Positions 55,805 to 64,000 of a stretch of 64,000 bases of DNA are shown piece by piece. Origin of the DNA: an uncultured Prochlorococcus sp. Lineage in GTDB: Bacteria; Cyanobacteriota; Cyanobacteriia; PCC-6307; Cyanobiaceae. The DNA is taken from the NCBI GenBank assembly GCA_902625845.1, contig CACOCT010000001.1, positions 83,325 through 147,324 of the forward strand. Direction: 5' to 3'. The position numbers were made by a program, and so were the translations under genes. The notes under the pieces were generated by a model that saw only the letters and a program-made list of their open reading frames with translations, had not been told where the DNA came from and searched no databases. Every line of letters starts with the position of its first letter. The first letter of the stretch is position 1.

Positions 55805-56700
55805 TATATAAAAATTTATTTAATAATGAAGGACCGGTATTTATGGGTTCTAAAAAAAATTTCAGTAATTGCAATATAGGAATCTTTGGAGTGAATTACG
55901 ACGGTACCACTTCATTTAAACCAGGTACAAGATTTGGACCCACCGCTATAAGAAATGTTAGCGAGAGTTTAGAAACATATTGTCCATTTCTTAATAAGGA
56001 TTTGAATTTAATTAATTACTTTGATGCTGGATCACTAAAATTAAATTCAAGTAATACTCATTCAATAATCAAAAAAGTTAAATCAGGAACTAACTTTCTA
56101 ATCAATAATAATTTAAAACCCATTATCTTAGGAGGTGAGCATTCAATTACAATTGGAGCAATAGAAGCATTTGTTGAAAAATATCCAGATTTAATAATGA
56201 TTCAATTAGATGCACATGCTGACCTTCGAAATTCTTATCAAGATAATAAATATAGTCATGCTTGCACAATTAGAAGATGTTTAGAATTATTACCCAGTAA
56301 AAAAGTTATCCAAATAGGGATCAGAAGCGGAACCCAAGAAGAGTTTGCATTAATGAAAAACAATAATCAACTTATTAAATTTAATACGGGAGATTCAATT
56401 CTTAAAATACAAAAATTATTAGAACCTTTCAAAAATCACCCGATCTATTTAACTATTGATTTAGATTGGTTTGATCCAAGCTTACTACCTGGGACAGGAA
56501 CACCAGAGCCTGGAGGGCTTTTCTGGCATGATTTCGAAAATATAATTGGACTACTAAATACATTTAAAATAATAGGTTGTGATATTGTTGAACTTTCCCC
56601 AGACATAGACAGTAGCGGTATTAGTTCCATAGTGGCAGCAAAAACGACTAGAAGCTTAATTATGACTTTAGACAAAAATACTCCAAAAGAATTATTTTAA
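55801..56700 (+). CDS. speB: agmatinase/ureohydrolase family protein
   Basis: This 299-aa binuclear-metal hydrolase of the arginase superfamily has all metal ligands: His114 in GGEHSI, Asp137, His139 and Asp141 in LDAHADLR, and Asp220 and Asp222 in TIDLDWFDP. The loop LPGTGTPEPGG matches agmatinases. Agmatinase makes putrescine and urea, which fits the directly preceding speE. Some cyanobacterial members of this family hydrolyse guanidine or other guanidino compounds, so the substrate is likely but not certain. Confidence 0.88.
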   Translation: MIYKNLFNNEGPVFMGSKKNFSNCNIGIFGVNYDGTTSFKPGTRFGPTAIRNVSESLETYCPFLNKDLNLINYFDAGSLKLNSSNTHSIIKKVKSGTNFLINNNLKPIILGGEHSITIGAIEAFVEKYPDLIMIQLDAHADLRNSYQDNKYSHACTIRRCLELLPSKKVIQIGIRSGTQEEFALMKNNNQLIKFNTGDSILKIQKLLEPFKNHPIYLTIDLDWFDPSLLPGTGTPEPGGLFWHDFENIIGLLNTFKIIGCDIVELSPDIDSSGISSIVAAKTTRSLIMTLDKNTPKELF

Positions 56701-56732
56701 GAAAATAATTGATCTAATTAGTAAGCTCTAAT

Positions 56733-57845
56733 ATGGAATTAAAAAAGAGTCCTTTACATAAAAAATATATCGAATCCAATGCAAAACTAGTTAATTTTGC
56801 TGGTTGGGAAATGCCAATCTCATTTTCTGGGCTAATCCAAGAACATGAATCTGTGAGAAATTCAATTGGATTTTTTGATATCTCACATATGGGTGTAATT
56901 TCTGTAAGAGGAACTAATCCTAAAGAATATATCCAAAAATTTTTTCCTACAAACTTATATTCAATTGCGACAGGGCAGGGCTGTTACTCATTCTTTTTAA
57001 ATAATGATGGAGGTATTATTGATGATTTAATTATTTACGATTTAGGTATACAAAATAATAATTATTCGGAAATACTTTTAATAGTTAATGCTAGTAGATA
57101 TGAAAAGGATCTTAACTGGCTCAAAATGAATTTAGAGAAGGAACCAATTGAATTATTAAATGCAAAAAAAGAAAAAGCTCTTATGGCTATTCAAGGTAAA
57201 AATGCCTTCAAATATTTCACTGAGTGGTCTGGCTATGCAATAGATCATCTGAAAAGTTTCGGCTGTGAATATAGAGAATTAGATAAATTTTTAGATTCAG
57301 GGAAAGTATTTTTTGCAAAAACTGGTTATACGGGAGAAGACGGATTAGAAATTCTTTTACCAAAAAAATTAGCTTTAAATTTATGGGATTTTTTAATTTC
57401 GAAAAATATACCACCTTGTGGTCTTGGATCAAGAGATACACTTCGACTGGAAGCAGGTCTTCCTCTATATGGCCAAGATCTAGATGAGTCGATCAATCCT
57501 TATGAAGCAGGTTTTGGTTGGGTTGTACATTTAGAAAACGGCCATGATTTTTATGGTAAAGAATCATTAGAGAAAATTGGATCTTATAAATTCGAAAAAA
57601 AATTAGTAGGAATAGAAATAATAGGGAAAGCTATTGCAAGAAAAGGATATGAAATATTTCAGAAAGGCAAATTAATAGGTAATATCACAAGCGGTAGTTG
57701 GTCGCCAACAATAAAGAAACCTATAGCATTAGGCTATATAAAAACTGAATATTCTGAATTGAATCAAGAAGTTGAAATTTCAATCAGAGGTAAATTTTTT
57801 AGAGGAATTATTTCTAAAAAGGCTTTCTACAAAAAAGATTTCTAA
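56733..57845 (+). CDS. gcvT: aminomethyltransferase (glycine cleavage T protein)
   Basis: Takes the aminomethyl group from lipoyl-GcvH to tetrahydrofolate, releasing ammonia. In 370 aa the family blocks are [22 protein letters not shown], the GFFDISHMG motif, [29 protein letters not shown] (catalytic Asp region), [10 protein letters not shown], and [20 protein letters not shown]. Here it follows speB by 32 bp and precedes aspS, far from gcvH-gcvP at 35.5-38.9 kb, so the system is split in two loci. Confidence 0.97.
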   Translation: MELKKSPLHKKYIESNAKLVNFAGWEMPISFSGLIQEHESVRNSIGFFDISHMGVISVRGTNPKEYIQKFFPTNLYSIATGQGCYSFFLNNDGGIIDDLIIYDLGIQNNNYSEILLIVNASRYEKDLNWLKMNLEKEPIELLNAKKEKALMAIQGKNAFKYFTEWSGYAIDHLKSFGCEYRELDKFLDSGKVFFAKTGYTGEDGLEILLPKKLALNLWDFLISKNIPPCGLGSRDTLRLEAGLPLYGQDLDESINPYEAGFGWVVHLENGHDFYGKESLEKIGSYKFEKKLVGIEIIGKAIARKGYEIFQKGKLIGNITSGSWSPTIKKPIALGYIKTEYSELNQEVEISIRGKFFRGIISKKAFYKKDF

Positions 57846-57898
57846 ATTTACACTTAAAGAATTATCATAAGTAATTAAACATTAGATAATAAACTTAA

Positions 57899-59704
57899 AT
57901 GAGAAACAAAATTTGTAATGATCTAAATAATTCTGATATTGGACAATCAGTTGATCTTTGTGGGTGGGTTGACAGAAGAAGAGATCACGGTGGAGTAATT
58001 TTTCTTGATTTAAGAGACCATAGTGGATTTTTACAATTAACGTTTAATCCTGAAGATGGAATAGATCTATTTAATAAGGCAGAAAAACTTAGAAATGAAA
58101 CTGTAATTTTTGTGAGAGGAGTAATAAATAAGAGGCCAGAAGAATCAATTAATAACAATATTTCTACGGGAAGCCTTGAATTAAATGTAAAAGAGTTAAA
58201 GATTTTAAATGAAGTAAAAAATAATTTACCTTTCCCTGTGTCAATTCATGATTATGAAAATACTAAAGAAGAACTAAGGATTAAATATCGTTATTTAGAT
58301 TTAAGGAGAGGAAAATTGATCCAAAACTTAAAAACAAGGCACAACATCTTAAAAGTTGTAAGACAATATTTAGATCAACACGAATTCACTGAAGTAGAAA
58401 CTCCTTTACTTACAAAATCAACCCCTGAAGGCGCTAGAGATTTTCTGGTCCCATCAAGAATATCAAAAGGAGATTTTTTTGCGCTCCCTCAATCTCCTCA
58501 ATTATTTAAACAATTATTAATGGTTGGTGGCTTAAATAATTACTATCAAATTGCCAAATGTTTTAGAGATGAAGATTTAAGAGCAGATAGGCAACCTGAA
58601 TTTACCCAGTTAGATATGGAAATGAGTTTCATAACCGAAGAAGAAATTATCAGTTTTAATGAGCAACTTATAAAAAAGATTTGGAAAGAGATACTCAACA
58701 TTAATCTCAAAGAAGATTTCCCAAGAATGACATGGCAAGAAGCAATAGATAATTATGGTACCGATAGACCAGATACAAGATATGAAATGACTCTAAAAGA
58801 TGTTGGAAATATTTTAGGAAATATAGGATTTAATATTTTTACTAAAGCAATAAAATCTGGAGGATCAATTAAGTGTATTAATGTAAAAGGAGGGAATACA
58901 AGTATAAGTAATGTGAGAATTAAGCCTGGAGGAGATATCTTTCAAGTTGCACAAGATGCTGGTGCAGGAGGATTGGCTTTTATTAGAGTAAAAGATAATG
59001 ACATAGATACTATTGGAGCAATCAAAAATAATTTAGACGAGTCTTTAATCAAGCAACTCTTGCAAAAAACCAATGCAGAAGAAGGGGATTTAATACTTTT
59101 AGGAGCTGGAAAAACTGAGATAGTCAATCAATCTTTAGATAGAGTAAGACAATATATAGCAAAAGAACTCCACTTAGTCGATGATGTAAGTGCTAATAAA
59201 AAATGGAATTTCTTATGGATTACAGATTTCCCTATGTTTGCGAAAAATGAAGAAGAAAATAGATTAGAGGCCTTACATCATCCTTTCTGCGCGCCAAAAT
59301 TAGATCTAAATAAAAAAGAATCTTTACAAAACGATTTAGAGATTTCAACAGCAAAAGCGTATGACTTAGTACTTAATGGATTAGAAATAGGGGGAGGCTC
59401 GATTAGAATTCATCAATCAGAATTACAAAAACAAGTTTTAAAAACTGTAGGATTATCAAAAGAAGAAATCAAAGAAAAATTTGGTTTCCTAATAGAAGCA
59501 TTAGAGATGGGTGCACCTCCACATGGTGGAATCGCATTTGGCCTAGACAGAATCGTAATGCTTATTATTGGAGCAGATTCGATAAGAGAAACTATAGCTT
59601 TTCCTAAAAATCAACAAGCTAAATGCTTGATGACAAAAGCTCCATCAAATGTTGCCAAGTCACAATTAAAAGAATTGGACATCGAAATAACAATTGATGA
59701 ATAA
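57899..59704 (+). CDS. aspS: aspartyl-tRNA synthetase, bacterial type
   Basis: This class II synthetase of 601 aa has an N-terminal OB anticodon-binding domain ([20 protein letters not shown]), motif 2 [23 protein letters not shown], the bacterial GAD insertion (about 295-410) and motif 3 in [28 protein letters not shown] and [14 protein letters not shown] contact aspartate and ATP. Whether it also charges tRNA-Asn cannot be judged from what I see. It follows gcvT by 53 bp and pyrG follows 75 bp later. Confidence 0.97.
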   Translation: MRNKICNDLNNSDIGQSVDLCGWVDRRRDHGGVIFLDLRDHSGFLQLTFNPEDGIDLFNKAEKLRNETVIFVRGVINKRPEESINNNISTGSLELNVKELKILNEVKNNLPFPVSIHDYENTKEELRIKYRYLDLRRGKLIQNLKTRHNILKVVRQYLDQHEFTEVETPLLTKSTPEGARDFLVPSRISKGDFFALPQSPQLFKQLLMVGGLNNYYQIAKCFRDEDLRADRQPEFTQLDMEMSFITEEEIISFNEQLIKKIWKEILNINLKEDFPRMTWQEAIDNYGTDRPDTRYEMTLKDVGNILGNIGFNIFTKAIKSGGSIKCINVKGGNTSISNVRIKPGGDIFQVAQDAGAGGLAFIRVKDNDIDTIGAIKNNLDESLIKQLLQKTNAEEGDLILLGAGKTEIVNQSLDRVRQYIAKELHLVDDVSANKKWNFLWITDFPMFAKNEEENRLEALHHPFCAPKLDLNKKESLQNDLEISTAKAYDLVLNGLEIGGGSIRIHQSELQKQVLKTVGLSKEEIKEKFGFLIEALEMGAPPHGGIAFGLDRIVMLIIGADSIRETIAFPKNQQAKCLMTKAPSNVAKSQLKELDIEITIDE

Positions 59705-59739
59705 TAATATTTATGGATGTTCAAAGATTTTTTTGGTAA

Positions 59740-59768
59740 AAATAAACAAAGGGAGGTAGTGTTTATTT
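59740..59768 (+). promoter_or_regulatory. hairpin with Shine-Dalgarno sequence in loop, before pyrG
   Basis: AAATAAAC (59740-59747) and GTTTATTT (59761-59768) form an 8-bp stem whose 13-nt loop is AAAGGGAGGTAGT. The loop contains GGGAGGT, a strong anti-16S match, 22 nt before the pyrG ATG, too far for normal initiation. A 3-codon frame GTG TTT ATT TAA starts right after it. This may control pyrG translation. Confidence 0.5.
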
Positions 59769-59770
59769 AA

Positions 59771-61390
<1,620 letters not shown>

Positions 61391-61410
61391 GTTATTTTAT
61401 TTATTAAATA

Positions 61411-62061
61411 ATGACGAAATTATTACCCGTTGTTGAAAAATTTCATTCACTTCAAGGCGAAGGATTTCACTGCGGGAAAAGCGCATTTTTTATAAGGTTA
61501 GCTGGTTGTGAAGTTGGTTGTCCTTGGTGCGATACAAAACATTCTTGGGATAGTAAAAAATATCCTTTGATATCAATTGAAGCTCTTCTTTCTGAGATTA
61601 AAGAAGCTAGATTAGAAGGAGCATCTTTTATCGTTTTAACTGGAGGAGAACCACTTCAGCATAATCTAGATGAATTATGCGAAATAATAAAAAATAAAAC
61701 AGAAACTACAAAGTTAAATCCAGTAAAAATACATATCGAGACCAGTGGAGTTAATGATTTCTCAGGATTTTTTGATTGGATTACTTTATCTCCAAAGAGA
61801 CATAACCCTCCTCAGGACTTTTTTTTAGAAAAGTGCAATGAAGTAAAAATTATTATCAATGATACGAATGATATTGAATTTGCTAGAAATATTAAAAATA
61901 AAATATTTGATATTAAAAAACATAGCAAAAATGAAAAAAAATTCTTTGTTCAACCAGCTTGGAATAGTAATAGAGGATACAAACTGGCAATTGAATTTGC
62001 AAAAAAAAATCCTGATTGGACTTTAAGTCTTCAAACACATAAATACTTAAGTATTCAATAA
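61411..62061 (+). CDS. queE: 7-carboxy-7-deazaguanine synthase
   Basis: Radical SAM enzyme that makes 7-carboxy-7-deazaguanine in the queuosine pathway. In 216 aa the cluster motif is Cys33-x3-Cys37-x2-Cys40 (AGCEVGCPWCDT), preceded by SLQGEGFHCGKSAFFIRL. FIVLTGGEPL is the SAM-binding GGE motif. Together with queC 1 bp downstream it supplies preQ0. The product acts in tRNA wobble modification, or possibly in DNA in systems that use deazaguanine; no such DNA-modification genes are in the window. Confidence 0.94.
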   Translation: MTKLLPVVEKFHSLQGEGFHCGKSAFFIRLAGCEVGCPWCDTKHSWDSKKYPLISIEALLSEIKEARLEGASFIVLTGGEPLQHNLDELCEIIKNKTETTKLNPVKIHIETSGVNDFSGFFDWITLSPKRHNPPQDFFLEKCNEVKIIINDTNDIEFARNIKNKIFDIKKHSKNEKKFFVQPAWNSNRGYKLAIEFAKKNPDWTLSLQTHKYLSIQ

Positions 62062-62062
62062 G

Positions 62063-62737
62063 ATGGAAATAAGAAATAAAGTAATTATTGTACTTATTTC
62101 TGGAGGACTTGACTCCGCAACCGTTGCGGGATTAGCCAATAGTTCTAATGCAAAAATTGTGGGTCTATCATTTGATTATGGACAAAGACATAAGAAAGAA
62201 TTAAAGGCGGCGACAAAAATAGCTCGCCATTTTCAATTTATAGAATTCAAAACAATTAAACTTGATTTATCTCTATGGGGAGGATCATCTTTAACAGATA
62301 TCAATAGAGAAATCCCAATAGAAGGTATAAATCCAAATATTATCCCTAATACTTATGTTCCAGGAAGAAATACAATCTTTATTTCGATAGCACTAAGTTA
62401 TGCAGAGGCAATTAATGCTGATTGTATTGGCCTAGGAGTTAATGCATTAGATTATTCAGGATACCCAGATTGCCGACCAGATTATATTGAACAGTTCCAA
62501 AAATTGGCAAATTTATCTAATAAAAGAGGGAGAGAAAATAAACCTATTAAATTATGGACACCTCTTTTAAATTTGAATAAAGAAGAAATTATTGATTTAG
62601 CTTTTAATAATAATGTTCCAATAAAAGACACTTGGAGTTGTTATGTAGGAGGAGCCGAACCATGCCAAAGATGTGATAGTTGCAGAATTAGAATAAAAGC
62701 ATATAAAAGTTGGCTGAGTAAAAAGAAGAAAAAATGA
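62063..62737 (+). CDS. queC: 7-cyano-7-deazaguanine synthase
   Basis: ATP-dependent conversion of 7-carboxy-7-deazaguanine to preQ0. The PP-loop SGGLDS is at 13-18. The binding blocks GLSFDYGQRHKKEL and TYVPGRNTIFISIALSYAEA and the C-terminal zinc site (CYVGGAEPCQRCDSCR, near residues 193-208) are intact in 224 aa. It is separated from queE by one base and overlaps pabB by ATGA, so the three genes are likely one transcript. Confidence 0.96.
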   Translation: MEIRNKVIIVLISGGLDSATVAGLANSSNAKIVGLSFDYGQRHKKELKAATKIARHFQFIEFKTIKLDLSLWGGSSLTDINREIPIEGINPNIIPNTYVPGRNTIFISIALSYAEAINADCIGLGVNALDYSGYPDCRPDYIEQFQKLANLSNKRGRENKPIKLWTPLLNLNKEEIIDLAFNNNVPIKDTWSCYVGGAEPCQRCDSCRIRIKAYKSWLSKKKKK

Positions 62738-64000
62738 ACATAAATTCAATAAAATTTAATTATTGGATAGAACCTGAATTTATTGCTCATCTCTTAGCTT
62801 CAAGATATGGCGAGAAAGGGTTGTCTTGGTTAGATAGCAATGGTTATGAAAATGCTGAATATTCTTTTTTAGGAGTCAATCCCAAAACAATAATTTCTTC
62901 AAAGAATGATAATCCTTTTGAGAAACTTGCGGAAATTGATCAAGGTTTTTGGATTGGATGGCTTAGTTATGAAGCAGGTTCTTGGATAGAACCAAACAAT
63001 TCATGGCGAGAATCAGAAATGGCTACTTTATGGATTGCCTCATATGATCCAATTATTAAATTCAATATTTTAAGAAAAGAAATAACCATAGAAGGTACTA
63101 ATCTTAACGATATAAAAAAATATAAAAAATTAATAGATGAGATTAATATACAAAAGATAAAAGATGGTCTAAATAAAAATTTAATCTTTGATTTCTCCTC
63201 ATTAAATCTAGACAAGAAGGGTGAGATATTCAGAGAAAATGTTCTTAAAATAAAAAAATTAATAAGTCAAGGAGATATATTTCAAGCAAATCTTACTACA
63301 CAAGTTGAAATAGAGACTTCTGAAGAATATAACTATCTTGATATCTACTCAAAGATTCGTAGTAGATTAAAAGCTCCATTTGGGGGAATAATTATAGGTA
63401 ATATAGGTGGAGAAAAACAAGGAGTTTTATCAACCTCTCCAGAAAGATTTCTGAAAACAAGTTATGATGGCTTTGTAGAGACAAGACCAATAAAGGGCAC
63501 TCGACCTAGAAATACAAATAAAGAAATTGACGCTCTGAATGCAATAGATCTAATAACTAATGAAAAAGACCGAGCCGAAAATATCATGATAGTAGATCTT
63601 CTTAGAAATGATCTTGGAAAGGTTTGCGAGATAGGGAGTATAGTAGTCACTGAATTATTAAAGTTAGAAAGCTATCCCAAAGTGCATCATCTAACATCTG
63701 TTATTAGGGGTAAAATACAAAAGGAAAAAAACTGGATTGATATCCTGAAGGCATGTTGGCCAGGAGGTTCAATAACTGGAGCACCAAAAGTAAGAGCATG
63801 TCAAAGAATATATGAATTAGAGGGATTTGATCGAGGACCTTATTGTGGTTCATTTCTTAAATTAGATTGGAATGGTGAATTAGATAGTAATATTTTGATC
63901 AGATCATTCATTCTTAAAAAAAAGAGAATAAAAATATTTGCTGGTTGTGGCATAGTAAATGATTCAATACCATCTACAGAAAATGAAGAACTAAATTGGA
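62734..64000 (+). CDS. pabB: aminodeoxychorismate synthase component I, partial
   Basis: The frame opens with ATG overlapping the queC stop (ATGA) and remains open to the window end, giving 422 residues of an expected 430-470. It is a chorismate-binding enzyme: ISQGDIFQANLTTQVEIE, STSPERFL, RDL-like LLRNDLGKV, and ACWPGGSITGAPKVRACQRI. The motif at 252-256 is PIKGT with Lys, typical of PabB, whereas anthranilate synthases have PIAGT. It makes 4-amino-4-deoxychorismate for folate. The 3' end lies outside the window. Confidence 0.93.
   Translation, partial: MNINSIKFNYWIEPEFIAHLLASRYGEKGLSWLDSNGYENAEYSFLGVNPKTIISSKNDNPFEKLAEIDQGFWIGWLSYEAGSWIEPNNSWRESEMATLWIASYDPIIKFNILRKEITIEGTNLNDIKKYKKLIDEINIQKIKDGLNKNLIFDFSSLNLDKKGEIFRENVLKIKKLISQGDIFQANLTTQVEIETSEEYNYLDIYSKIRSRLKAPFGGIIIGNIGGEKQGVLSTSPERFLKTSYDGFVETRPIKGTRPRNTNKEIDALNAIDLITNEKDRAENIMIVDLLRNDLGKVCEIGSIVVTELLKLESYPKVHHLTSVIRGKIQKEKNWIDILKACWPGGSITGAPKVRACQRIYELEGFDRGPYCGSFLKLDWNGELDSNILIRSFILKKKRIKIFAGCGIVNDSIPSTENEELNW

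Noticed and set aside
61411..62737. queE-queC as part of a deazaguanine DNA-modification defence system
   Set aside because: No dpd-type or other DNA-modification genes are adjacent; neighbours are pyrG and pabB, so ordinary tRNA queuosine synthesis is the simple reading.

Overview
The window is about 31% GC, almost fully coding to the right of 7.2 kb, and carries a marine picocyanobacterial gene set: psbZ, ycf23/DUF561, sqdB-sqdX, a DUF98 chorismate lyase, a three-His-box acyl-lipid desaturase, cobH and the glycine cleavage genes. Protein sequence, very low GC, short intergenic gaps and small secreted or membrane proteins point to a high-light-type Prochlorococcus. This is inference from the sequence; no database was searched.

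Positions 1 to about 7080 are an accessory, decaying region resembling a tRNA-associated genomic island. They hold three 3' fragments of tRNA-Pro(UGG) at 780, 1525 and 5972. The first and last still carry the same terminator hairpin. Short repeats spaced by about one helical turn lie near them. Also present are small secreted or lipoprotein genes, several single-TM micro-proteins of 33-50 aa (most too short for routine gene calling) and at least five frameshifted or truncated gene remnants. A short ATGAAA(A/C)GCTTACT seed recurs just behind three small membrane-protein genes. The best functional unit is a divergent pair around 1.8-2.2 kb. One gene is a 38-aa ribosomal protein L36 paralog in which all four zinc ligands are replaced. 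The other is a 72-aa protein of unknown function. Between them is a perfect 8-1-8 Fur/Zur-type palindrome. I read this as a probable zinc-limitation (Zur) switch.

A tRNA-Gly(GCC) at 7083-7153 marks the change to conserved chromosome. From 7.2 to 32.6 kb lie ribH, psbZ, mutS, cobH, holA, lysC, uvrB, ycf23, tilS, the asd-dapA-rnj cluster, tig-clpP-clpX-dnaX, a spoIID-like gene with a glycosyltransferase, and rpmI-rplT-TPR-thiG. lysC, asd and dapA together cover the entry into lysine/diaminopimelate synthesis, and tig-clpP-clpX is a protein folding and degradation block.

From 32.8 to 64 kb come sqdB-sqdX (sulfolipid), gcvP-gcvH with a PLP enzyme and a HTH-like protein, desaturase, rplI-dnaB-mnmG, chorismate lyase, a decayed SprT-like metalloprotease, ligA, a VTT membrane protein, valS, tRNA-Val(UAC), mazG-speE-speB-gcvT-aspS, pyrG, and queE-queC-pabB, the last cut by the window end. 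Many neighbours overlap by 4-14 bp, which implies co-transcription. Apart from the SprT pseudogene and a hairpin displaying a Shine-Dalgarno sequence before pyrG, this part looks like ordinary streamlined core genome.
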